56,084 nt of DNA from a bacterium (GTDB lineage: Bacteria; UBA10199; JACPAL01; GCA-016699445). Where the stretch lies: assembly GCA_035454885.1 (NCBI GenBank), contig DATIGE010000071.1, positions 1 through 56,084 of the forward strand, written 5' to 3'. A model generated the notes under the pieces. It saw only the letters and a program-made list of their open reading frames with translations. It was not told the DNA's origin and made no database searches. Positions 48,486 to 55,673 of the stretch are shown one piece after another; positions within the stretch are counted from its first letter, which is position 1; the number at the start of each line of letters is the position of its first letter. Made by a program: the position numbers and the translations under genes.

Positions 48486-49814
48486 ATGGCCATCGTTCCC
48501 ACGGGCTTTCTCCAGTCGCATCTTTGGCTGAACCGAACATCTCTGTCTGGGGCCCTGGCCGAACGGTCTCTCGGCGTCCGGACGGGCCTGGGGTTGGAGC
48601 TCTTCCGTTCGGGATTGGAGGCCGCCGGAGTTCAGGACGAACGGCTCTCCGGCTGGATCGATGACTATCAGAATGCCTCGTCTCTCTTCAAGATCGCCGA
48701 CTGGATGGCGCGGCACCCCCTTGAGTCGGAGCGGGCCCTTCAGAGGATCCCGCGCGGAATCTTCTCGCCGAACTCCAGTCAATCGCCCCCTCCCGTCGCC
48801 TTTCTTCCAATCAAAGAAGGAAAAAAAGAAGAGGGTGGGCCGGTGGTCGCCGCTGGAGGCGTGTTCATAAACCCGGAAAACCGGCCCGGCCCCCGGCGGT
48901 TACGTGAGAACCCGCACAAAGTTCATCTCCACGGACCGGAGGATGGCGAGGAGTCCGGGACGGAGATGATTCGGGTCGGCGGTGTCTACCGCGAAATGAG
49001 GCTCATGGGGGAAATCGGTCCCCAGATCGCCCGATTTCGCGACAGGAGGCGGGGTCTTGAGGATCGACTGGGGGCCCTCAATGACGCTCGCGAGATGCTG
49101 GTCACATTGGATGCGGAGAGCGACGATTTTTTCCGGGGTGTCATGGGACTCTTCGAGCTCGCCTCCCACCCGTCGGGGCCTCGGGAAACCCGGGACCGCC
49201 TCCAGGTCCAGGCCATCCTCGTTTTGCAGTCCGTGTTGAGTCGGGTACCGGAGGACCCTCAACGGCAGGCGGCATTCGTGCATGCCTACCTGAAATTCAA
49301 GGAAGCGGCTCACGGCGGTCTTTTTCGTTCCTCGCAAGAAAAATACGGAACCCCGGGGCGCGCCCTCGCCGCCTCGACCGAGCAAGTCGGGTACAGTCTG
49401 GCCCGCTGCGAGAAGCATTGCTCCAAGGCGGTCCAGCGTTGCGTCGAAGAGACCGGACGGGAACTCGTTCAGGCGGGCATGTGGGGGAACGGCGGCGGAT
49501 TCAGTCCGCCCTGGACGTTCCGGAAGGCAATGCGGAATGCGAAGGTCGGTCTCGCAGTGGGAGGCGCGCTTTTCGTTTCCGGAGCCTTCTGGGCCGCGAT
49601 CAGCCTTCTCATCTCCACGCCGTTGGCCCTCGGGGTGCTCACGTTCGCGGCCCTGTGCCTACCGGCGGCGACCTTGACGGGGTTTCTATGGAGGGCGCCG
49701 CGGCGCCTCCGGCAGAAGGCCGTTTCGTTCGCTCTTCCGAGCGGCCGTTCGCAGGTGAGAAGGCTCGAGCGGAGCGAAAGACGTCTCTTGAGAGGCGGGG
49801 GAAGGCGTTCCTAG
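48486..49814 (+). CDS. Unknown protein with a C-terminal membrane hairpin
   Basis: 442 residues, no family recognised. N-terminus MAIVPTGFLQSHLWLNRTSL, no signal peptide. A low-complexity Pro/Glu/Gly segment lies near residues 100-160, a helical region near 180-300, then two adjacent hydrophobic stretches at about 358-378 and 381-400 (VGLAVGGALFVSGAFWAA; GVLTFAALCLPAATLTGF) and a very Arg-rich tail. A double membrane hairpin in the C-terminal part with basic tail is a layout known from bacterial proteins inserted into host membranes; here that is speculation. Near-leaderless start. Confidence 0.7.
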   Translation: MAIVPTGFLQSHLWLNRTSLSGALAERSLGVRTGLGLELFRSGLEAAGVQDERLSGWIDDYQNASSLFKIADWMARHPLESERALQRIPRGIFSPNSSQSPPPVAFLPIKEGKKEEGGPVVAAGGVFINPENRPGPRRLRENPHKVHLHGPEDGEESGTEMIRVGGVYREMRLMGEIGPQIARFRDRRRGLEDRLGALNDAREMLVTLDAESDDFFRGVMGLFELASHPSGPRETRDRLQVQAILVLQSVLSRVPEDPQRQAAFVHAYLKFKEAAHGGLFRSSQEKYGTPGRALAASTEQVGYSLARCEKHCSKAVQRCVEETGRELVQAGMWGNGGGFSPPWTFRKAMRNAKVGLAVGGALFVSGAFWAAISLLISTPLALGVLTFAALCLPAATLTGFLWRAPRRLRQKAVSFALPSGRSQVRRLERSERRLLRGGGRRS

Positions 49815-49865
49815 ATCAGCATCTGTCCAAGAATCCCGGACCTCAACCCCCATATCGGACGACCG

Positions 49866-50441
49866 CTAGTTGTCGGCTTGAATCGAATCCTCGGTGATGC
49901 CCAGGTCCGCGCAGGACTGCCCCGGCAGGCCGGTCACGTCCACCACTTCATACGCGACCTTGGCGTCCTGGTCGGAGAGGTTCATAAGGATGAAGGCGTA
50001 GTCGGTTTCCCCCGTCACCTGGCAGAAGTCGGGGACGCTGTCGCCGTTAGAAGAGGCGCAGCGTGTGACGGCGTCCGCCTCGGGGCAGAGGCCGTTGATC
50101 GAATCCGTATCCGCGTTCACCCGGTCCAATTCGCAGACCTCGAGCTCGGCCAAGTCGCCGGCGGCGGGGTCGATGATGACGCAAAAGACGTGGGAGGCGT
50201 CTTGCCCTTCAAACGTTCCGATCAGCCCGCCCTGGTTGTCGGCCGTCGCGTTGATGGTCACGACCTGGTCCGTATTATCGCCGACGATCTCCGTCGTCGG
50301 TTCGACCGGATCACTGCTGAGATCCGGGAAGTTGGGGTTCAAATCGCTGCCGCCTCCTCCTCCGCATCCGCCCACGCCTGAAACGTTCAACAGAATGGCC
50401 GAAAACCCGGCCACGACAAACGCCGCCAAGAATCTTTTCAT
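49866..50441 (-). CDS. Lipoprotein, unknown
   Basis: 191 residues from ATG 50441, which has AAGGAGG seven bases upstream; an in-frame upstream ATG (50474) is less likely. The signal ends NVSGVGGCGGGGGSDLNP, with VGGC as lipobox and a Gly-rich tether. The mature protein is acidic and beta-rich with Cys residues that may form disulfides. It faces the periplasm or outside. No family recognised. Confidence 0.75.
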   Translation of the reverse strand: MKRFLAAFVVAGFSAILLNVSGVGGCGGGGGSDLNPNFPDLSSDPVEPTTEIVGDNTDQVVTINATADNQGGLIGTFEGQDASHVFCVIIDPAAGDLAELEVCELDRVNADTDSINGLCPEADAVTRCASSNGDSVPDFCQVTGETDYAFILMNLSDQDAKVAYEVVDVTGLPGQSCADLGITEDSIQADN

Positions 50442-50489
50442 GCGATCCTCCTTAGGGAGGTTCGCACATAGCACCGGGATCGTTCCGTT

Positions 50490-51074
50490 TCAACGAATCC
50501 TTTCTTCCACGACCAGATCGGCCTTCAGCCGGATCGGATTGGCGATGTTGAAGCGGTTGGGCGACGTGGCGCACACGGCCTCGTGAATCTTTCGGAACTG
50601 TTCCGGCGTTCCGTTGCCCTTGATGTGCACCGTGTATTGGATCTCGTCGTAGCCCGGCTTGACGCTCGGATCGAGGCCGAAGAAGCCCCGGAGATCGATG
50701 TCGCCCTGGGTTTCGATTCTCAGCTCTTCCAATTCAATCCCTTCCAGCGCGCAGAGCGCCGAGTATCCGACCGTCATGCAGGCGTTCAAAGCCGACATGA
50801 GGGTTTCCTGGGGATTGGGAGCCAGGTTGGTGCCGCCCAGCTCGAGCGGCTCGTCGGTGCGGATCTGAAAATTCTTCTTCACGTATTGACCGCCGATCTC
50901 GTAGCCCTCGACCTGCGTTTCGGTGCGTGTCCCTCCCTTCCAGGACGTTGCGACCCGCCAGCGGGTTTGCCCCTTGGCCGGGTCCTTGGCGACCTCGCCG
51001 ATCGCGCCGGACAGCGCGTCCACATCGATCCCGTTGACGATCCGGATGACTTGTTGTTTTGCGGTGGCTTTCAT
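50490..51074 (-). CDS. OsmC-family peroxidase-like protein
   Basis: 194 residues. NPQETLMSALNACMTVGYSAL and AVCATSPNRFNIANP carry the two conserved cysteines of the OsmC/Ohr fold, with a long first half as in OsmC-like proteins of about 190 residues. Such proteins reduce organic hydroperoxides or related substrates. ATG at 51074 has AGGAGG seven bases ahead. It starts 28 bases after the diiron protein gene, so the two form an operon under the TetR-type operator. Confidence 0.85.
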   Translation of the reverse strand: MKATAKQQVIRIVNGIDVDALSGAIGEVAKDPAKGQTRWRVATSWKGGTRTETQVEGYEIGGQYVKKNFQIRTDEPLELGGTNLAPNPQETLMSALNACMTVGYSALCALEGIELEELRIETQGDIDLRGFFGLDPSVKPGYDEIQYTVHIKGNGTPEQFRKIHEAVCATSPNRFNIANPIRLKADLVVEERIR

Positions 51075-51102
51075 GAGGACCTCCTTATGGTTAAAAAGAC
51101 GT

Positions 51103-52005
51103 TTAACTCGCCAATGCCAATTGAACCCTTTCCCGCTGGGGGAGGGTGGTGACTTCATTGAACAGCTCGATGAAATTCGGATGCGTGACCCCGCTGAAGA
51201 GAAAGACCCAGCGCTTCACCTTGAGGACCTCGCCGAAGATTTCCTTCTTCTCTTCGGGCGTGAAGGTACGCCCCAGATAGACGGAGAGATTCTCGACGTC
51301 GTAAGCGGACTGTTTTTGAAGCAGCCCATCCACGGCCTGGACCAGCTCGATCAGGTCGCCGACGGCCCGGTCCCGTTCGGAGTCCTCCATGTCCGCGAAA
51401 CACCGCAGGGCCTCGAGATGGTCCATCTTGGCGTGCTGGGCCTCCTCCAGCCAGTGGGCCCGGAAGACCCGTTTGGCCAATGGGTCGAGTCCGTCGTCGT
51501 CGCGGATGGAGGAGAGATAGTGGAGCTGGGTGTACCATTCGATGCACGCGATGAGCAGGAGGACCGCCCCCCGGTTCATGCCCAGGACGTAGCCGGCCGT
51601 CGCCCTTTCGCCGTCGAGGCGCTTGAGGCCGAAGCCCAGCTGGGCGTCGGCCCGTTCCCGGACGCGGCGGAAGAGGGTCATGTGTTTCACCTCCTCGGCC
51701 GCGAAATTGGCCAGGGCCTCGAAGGCGGGGCGGTCGCTCGTCTCCTGTTCCCGGGCGAGCTCCGTCATTTGGGGGGCGATGAATTCCTCGACGTATCCGA
51801 AGAGGTGGGCATAGGCGACCATCTCGACATGTGTGAGCTTCTTCCTTTCCTCCTCATTGAGGCATCCGATCGATTCGGCCGCCGAAAGTTGCCGGGGGAG
51901 CCAGCGCCTCGAGAGATCGAAGGCCTGGTCACCCAGGACCTCTTCAATCCTCCAGTTGACCCGGTAGGAGTGGTTCAGACAGTCTTGGTAGGAGTAAGTG
52001 GCCAT
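51103..52005 (-). CDS. Ferritin-like diiron protein, possibly AurF-type oxygenase
   Basis: 300 residues, mostly helical. ALANFAAEEVKHMTLFRRV (E-x2-H) and HWLEEAQHAKMDHLEAL (E-x2-H) supply the two iron-binding helices, with YVEEFIAPQ and ACIEWYTQLHY giving the other glutamates, as in ferritin-like oxygenases. It may be a p-aminobenzoate N-oxygenase (AurF)-like enzyme or a radical-using hydroxylase. Divergent from the TetR gene with the operator between; co-transcribed with OsmC. Confidence 0.78.
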   Translation of the reverse strand: MATYSYQDCLNHSYRVNWRIEEVLGDQAFDLSRRWLPRQLSAAESIGCLNEEERKKLTHVEMVAYAHLFGYVEEFIAPQMTELAREQETSDRPAFEALANFAAEEVKHMTLFRRVRERADAQLGFGLKRLDGERATAGYVLGMNRGAVLLLIACIEWYTQLHYLSSIRDDDGLDPLAKRVFRAHWLEEAQHAKMDHLEALRCFADMEDSERDRAVGDLIELVQAVDGLLQKQSAYDVENLSVYLGRTFTPEEKKEIFGEVLKVKRWVFLFSGVTHPNFIELFNEVTTLPQRERVQLALAS

Positions 52006-52034
52006 AAAGGGCTCCTTTCGTTTAAGTTATTGAA

Positions 52035-52119
52035 ATCGTTCTAACTTATTTCAGAACGATATGTGCTTAATGCCATTGTACGGATCGCAGGGGGAGAGTC
52101 AAGATTTTTTCAGAACGAT
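52035..52119. promoter_or_regulatory. TetR-type operator: ATCGTTCT...AGAACGAT plus a third half-site
   Basis: ATCGTTCT at 52035-52042 and AGAACGAT at 52053-52060 are perfect 8-base inverted repeats around ten bases, 30 bases upstream of the diiron gene. A further AGAACGAT at 52112-52119 lies between this palindrome and the TetR start. The placement fits autoregulation and control of the divergent operon. Confidence 0.75.
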
Positions 52120-52167
52120 AGGTGAAAAATATTGCGTTCCGAGTCTAAGTGCGCGAATAATGGGCTT

Positions 52168-52749
52168 ATGGGACGAAAGAAAAATTATGATCGGGATGCG
52201 GTCTTGGACAAGGCCATGAACCTTTTTTGGCGAAAGGGTTACGAGGGCGCTCACCTGCAGGAGCTGGTCGACGTGACGGGACTGAACCGCTTCAGCCTCT
52301 ATAAGGAGTTCGGCGGGAAGGAGGGGCTGTACGAAGAGGCGGCGAACCGGTACTTGGCCGGCATCCAGGCCTTGGGAGCGATCCTGTCCCGCGAGCCTCT
52401 GGGACTCGCCAACGTCTCGGATTACCTCCAGGCCTTGATCCACCATGATTTTCCATACGGCTGCTTCATGGTCAACGCCTTGACCCAACAGGAGGTCTTG
52501 AACGAGAGGATCCAGGCCCAGGTCCGCGACTTCGTCATCCATTCCGAAAAGGCCCTCCTCAAGAATCTCGAGGCCGCACAAAGGAATGGGGAGATCCGTC
52601 CCGGCGCCGACGTGGGCGCCTTGGCCAAGGCCCTCGTGGTCTTCGATATGGGCATGGTCACGTATTCCCTCATGCGACCCAACGCCCAGGAGCGCACGCG
52701 CGTCTGGGCGATCCAAAGGGAGCTCTTGAACGGGCTTCGCGCATGTTGA
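52168..52749 (+). CDS. TetR-family repressor
   Basis: 193 residues from ATG 52168. The HTH lies in LDKAMNLFWRKGYEGAHLQELVDVTGLNRFSLYKEFGGKEGLYEEA, a textbook TetR N-terminus; the C-terminal domain is helical and should bind an unknown ligand. Divergent from the diiron/OsmC operon across the operator, and overlapping the second ferritin-like gene by seven bases, so it is co-transcribed with it. Confidence 0.88.
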   Translation: MGRKKNYDRDAVLDKAMNLFWRKGYEGAHLQELVDVTGLNRFSLYKEFGGKEGLYEEAANRYLAGIQALGAILSREPLGLANVSDYLQALIHHDFPYGCFMVNALTQQEVLNERIQAQVRDFVIHSEKALLKNLEAAQRNGEIRPGADVGALAKALVVFDMGMVTYSLMRPNAQERTRVWAIQRELLNGLRAC

Positions 52750-53600
52750 TCCCCCGCGAAGAGCTTCGGTTCAATTTTCAGGGGGCGCGGTTCGACCTGT
52801 CCTCCGAAGGGGACCGGCGGCTTCTGGCCTGGGTCTTCGACCAGTTCCTCTACGGCGAGATCACCGGCATCCAATGCGGTTGGTGGCTCTATCGGGCCCC
52901 GCATCTCGACGCCGCCGTCTTTCTGGCCCGGCAGGCGGGGGAGGAGTTTTCGCATGTCCGCCGGTTTCTCAAGATCCTCTCGATCCTCGGGGCGCGGCCG
53001 GGGCGGGCCCACCGGGCGGTTCGGTTTCTTTCCACCGGGATGATGGGACATTCCTGGGGCGAGCATGTGGCGATCGAGATGGCCTTGGGCGAGGGGCTGG
53101 TCCTGGGCGTCTTCTACGCGATGATCGAGACGATCGAGGATCCGGAGATCCAGAGAATCCTTTCGACCTCCGTCGTCGAAGAAGAGCGCCATGTCGAGTT
53201 CGGCGAGAAGCAAACGATGGCATGGTTGACGAAACATCCCGCGGCTCGGCCGCTCCTCTTGGGACAGGCCTTGGTACAGTTGTGGGGGCTCCGGTTCGTC
53301 AAACGGTTCGTCAACCAGACGCTCAAGAAGAAGGCCGCGGGCGGGCATCCGGTCCTGGGCCGCTTCGACGCCTTTTACGAGCACTCCTTGCGCTGCTTCG
53401 AGTTGAGGATCCAGCGCCTCGGACTCTCCGAGGTCCCGCCGCGTGGTCTCAGCGCCGCAACGAAGATCGGGTTGATCGCCTTGCTTCCGTTCCGGATGCT
53501 CTGGGCACGAATCCGCTTCAAGACGCCGCTCTTGACGAAAAGCTATTTGGACGATCCGGCCATCAAGGATCTTGTCCCTCCTCCTCCGCCGTGCGACTAA
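52743..53600 (+). CDS. Second ferritin-like diiron protein
   Basis: 285 residues. ARQAGEEFSHVRRFLKIL (E-x2-H) and SVVEEERHVEFGEKQTM (E-x2-H) mark the iron-binding helices; MGHSWGEHVAIEMALGEGL adds two further potential ligands. A hydrophobic stretch near 240-255 and a Pro-rich tail follow. Not closely like the diiron protein at 51103, but the same fold; both flank the TetR gene, which suggests a shared redox or detoxification pathway. Confidence 0.7.
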   Translation: MLIPREELRFNFQGARFDLSSEGDRRLLAWVFDQFLYGEITGIQCGWWLYRAPHLDAAVFLARQAGEEFSHVRRFLKILSILGARPGRAHRAVRFLSTGMMGHSWGEHVAIEMALGEGLVLGVFYAMIETIEDPEIQRILSTSVVEEERHVEFGEKQTMAWLTKHPAARPLLLGQALVQLWGLRFVKRFVNQTLKKKAAGGHPVLGRFDAFYEHSLRCFELRIQRLGLSEVPPRGLSAATKIGLIALLPFRMLWARIRFKTPLLTKSYLDDPAIKDLVPPPPPCD

Positions 53601-53605
53601 AGGAC

Positions 53606-54004
53606 ATGGTCATGCGCCCACCCCCGGCCAAACCCTTCGCCGTCATCTTCCTTTCCGCCCTCGGGATCTTCATCCTTTGGGGCATCGTCGGGGCGGTCTT
53701 GGAGACGCGGATCACCAATCCGGAGGACCAGAGGGCGATCGGCCGCATCGCCCTCCCCGTCGCGTTCGGTCTTTTTCTCCTCATGGGTTTTTCGGCGGTT
53801 CCCGTCTTCGTGAGGCTATTCTTCAAGATGTTCTTCGGCATGCAGAAGGCGGCGGGAGGGGCCGAGCAGCCCCTCATGCAGCGTCTTCAAGCCAAGCAGG
53901 ACACGATTGCGGCCGTTCTCGTCTACGTGATTTGGGCCATCTACGCCCTGGGGACCTTGATCGCGGCCCCCTTTGCCCTGCGCGATATGATGAGTGGCCT
54001 TTAG
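53606..54004 (+). CDS. Small membrane protein
   Basis: 132 residues from ATG 53606, preceded by AAAGG. Three hydrophobic segments: FAVIFLSALGIFILWGIVGAV, IALPVAFGLFLLMGFSAVPVFV and TIAAVLVYVIWAIYALGTLIA. No family recognised. It follows the second diiron gene by six bases and belongs to the TetR transcript. Confidence 0.7.
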   Translation: MVMRPPPAKPFAVIFLSALGIFILWGIVGAVLETRITNPEDQRAIGRIALPVAFGLFLLMGFSAVPVFVRLFFKMFFGMQKAAGGAEQPLMQRLQAKQDTIAAVLVYVIWAIYALGTLIAAPFALRDMMSGL

Positions 54005-54031
54005 GAGGCCGTGAGACCTTTTCCCTCATTT

Positions 54032-54054
54032 TGATAATTTTATCATAATGATCA
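54032..54054. promoter_or_regulatory. AT-rich palindromes resembling the 5923 site
   Basis: TGATAA-tt-TTATCA at 54032-54045 overlaps ATCAT-a-ATGAT at 54042-54052. The ATCATAATGAT core is shared with the 17-base palindrome at 5923-5939. It may be an operator or part of a terminator region. The remaining DNA up to 54125 shows no gene. Confidence 0.35.
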
Positions 54055-54125
54055 GGATGACAACCCCGCCCCATCCACTGAACCAAATAATTTCGGATAC
54101 TTACGCTGATTGAGGTCCTTCTTTC

Positions 54126-54142
54126 TTGGCACATCGAATGCA
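54126..54142 (+). promoter_or_regulatory. Sigma-54-type promoter (TTGGCAC-N6-TGCA)
   Basis: TTGGCACATCGAATGCA has GG and GC 10 bases apart and a perfect TTGGCAC -24 box; the -12 box has ATGCA for TTGCA. The start codon at 54168 is 26 bases past it. Confidence 0.6.
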
Positions 54143-54167
54143 ATATACCCACTGACGGGGGATTTTT

Positions 54168-54956
54168 ATGGCCTCAGCGTTTCGTATCGTTCTTGTCGTT
54201 GCCGCCCTTCTTTTCTGGCATATCGGAATCGGCCTGGCCTTGCCCGTGGACCACGGAAAAACATGCCTTCGCGAGGGAAAGGAAGGGACGGTCCGGTGTG
54301 ATCTCGAGAGTACCAATTGGTGCCACTGCTGCATTTCCGGTACTTGCTATTCGCACGATTGGACTTTGGCCAAATCCGCGCCTGCGTCCCAAGGCTGGAC
54401 GGGTATTTTCGGTACCGTTCTCGACTCGCCGACGCGAAAGGAGGGCGTGATCAAAGGGGGCCTCGATGCGGTGCAGCTGTCTCCGTCGAGGGTGCCCCGC
54501 ATCGTCTTGGAGCCGGACGCGCCGCCCGAAGAAGCCCCCGACCCGCAACCGGCAACGGCGTGCGAGCCTCAGAGCGAATACGATTACTGCAGGAAGGTGG
54601 ATGGAGGCCGGAAGTTGGAATGCCACGGCGCCGTCACCAGGATCATCTTTGATCGCCGGGATTCCGATCGATCCGCCTTGAGCGGGACTCCCGTGAGGCC
54701 CGACGGCAGCTATGCCTGTACCGCGACACTCCAGGTCGCCAATCCCAATAATCCGAATGACGGCGATTCACGCTCGGTTCAAGTCCGTCTCTCCGGCAAG
54801 GCTGCCTGGCACCGGGATTTCTGCCACCTGCTCGAGGACGCCTACTTGAGCAAGGGCCCCCTCGTCTTGGTCTACGACATCGCGACGCGCGATCCGACCT
54901 GCTCCAGCACCGCAGAGCCCTATATTTTCCTGATCGGATTCCCGGATTATCAGTAA
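54168..54956 (+). CDS. Secreted cysteine-rich protein
   Basis: 262 residues. Signal peptide about 1-24 (FRIVLVVAALLFWHIGIGLA). The mature protein has about 14 Cys, including NWCHCCISGTCYSHDW near residues 44-60, and a Pro/Glu-rich linker near 118-132. Probably stabilised by disulfides outside the cell. No family recognised. It is preceded by the sigma-54-like promoter; GGGGGA lies ten bases before the ATG. Function unknown. Confidence 0.75.
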   Translation: MASAFRIVLVVAALLFWHIGIGLALPVDHGKTCLREGKEGTVRCDLESTNWCHCCISGTCYSHDWTLAKSAPASQGWTGIFGTVLDSPTRKEGVIKGGLDAVQLSPSRVPRIVLEPDAPPEEAPDPQPATACEPQSEYDYCRKVDGGRKLECHGAVTRIIFDRRDSDRSALSGTPVRPDGSYACTATLQVANPNNPNDGDSRSVQVRLSGKAAWHRDFCHLLEDAYLSKGPLVLVYDIATRDPTCSSTAEPYIFLIGFPDYQ

Positions 54957-55125
54957 TTCCCGCTCATTTTCTCGTTAAACCGTGACCCGCATGATAACCC
55001 TCCGGGCGTGGCGACGACCCCTGCGCGCGTGGTATCGCGCCCAAGAAATCTTCTCGTTGCAATGACTTGATTTTCTTGTCAAAAGTCCCCCCAACCGTTG
55101 ATCCATTTTGAGACACAAATAAGGA

Positions 55126-55150
55126 GAAACTTTCTGCTGAAGGAGGCGAT
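55126..55150 (+). promoter_or_regulatory. Shared ECF-like promoter, site K (CHAP-like gene)
   Basis: GAAAC at 55126-55130, 16 bases, CGAT at 55147-55150, very similar to site H. The ATG at 55185 is 38 bases past the C of CGAT. It overlaps a small hairpin at 55141-55159. The rest of the 228-base gap after 54956 shows nothing clear. Confidence 0.5.
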
Positions 55151-55159
55151 AGGCCTCCT
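55141..55159 (+). promoter_or_regulatory. Hairpin AGGAGGC-gatag-GCCTCCT
   Basis: A perfect 7-bp stem with a five-base loop that includes the CGAT of promoter site K and an AGGAGG sequence. It may be chance, an operator over the -10, or a structure in a longer leader. Confidence 0.35.
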
Positions 55160-55184
55160 AATTCGAACAGTCAGGAGGGTTAAA

Positions 55185-55673
55185 ATGATGCAAAGAAAAT
55201 TTTGGGGCGTCCTGTTCCTGCTGTGCAGTGCCTTCATCCTCTCCTCAACGGCGGAGGCGAAGTCTGCTCGTGATCGTTTCGATTTCGATTCGGAGCCGGA
55301 AGTCAGCATCGAGATCCATTCTTACGACAATCAGATGATCCAGGCGGCGCAGATCGCCGAAATCAACGCGCGGAAACACTCCCACCGCCGCTGCTGGCGC
55401 GCCGTTAAGAACGCGATGCTGGAGGCCGCCGTCCTCGATGAGCGGCCCACGACCCGGTATGCGAAGCAAGCCGGCGAAGAGCTGGAAAAGAAATTCGGAT
55501 TCAAGAGGATCGATGTCAGCGATCCGTTCGCCGCGCCCATCGGCTCCGTCTTGGTTTACGGGGGCCGCGGGGCGGGCCACATCGAAATCCGCACCGAAGA
55601 CGGCTTCGTCAGCGACTTCATTTCCGAGCATCCTTCGAATCGCCCGTTGATCGGCGTTTACGTCAGGATCTAG
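55185..55673 (+). CDS. Exported CHAP/NlpC-like protein
   Basis: 162 residues from ATG 55185, which has AGGAGGG seven bases upstream. Signal peptide: MMQRKFWGVLFLLCSAFILS, ending TAEA. The mature part shows a Cys in HRRCWRAVKNAML near residue 71 and a His in GSVLVYGGRGAGHIEIRTEDG near residue 137, the order expected of a CHAP-type papain-like fold acting on peptidoglycan peptides. The match is by eye. The end overlaps the convergent transpeptidase gene by 11 bases. Confidence 0.6.
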   Translation: MMQRKFWGVLFLLCSAFILSSTAEAKSARDRFDFDSEPEVSIEIHSYDNQMIQAAQIAEINARKHSHRRCWRAVKNAMLEAAVLDERPTTRYAKQAGEELEKKFGFKRIDVSDPFAAPIGSVLVYGGRGAGHIEIRTEDGFVSDFISEHPSNRPLIGVYVRI

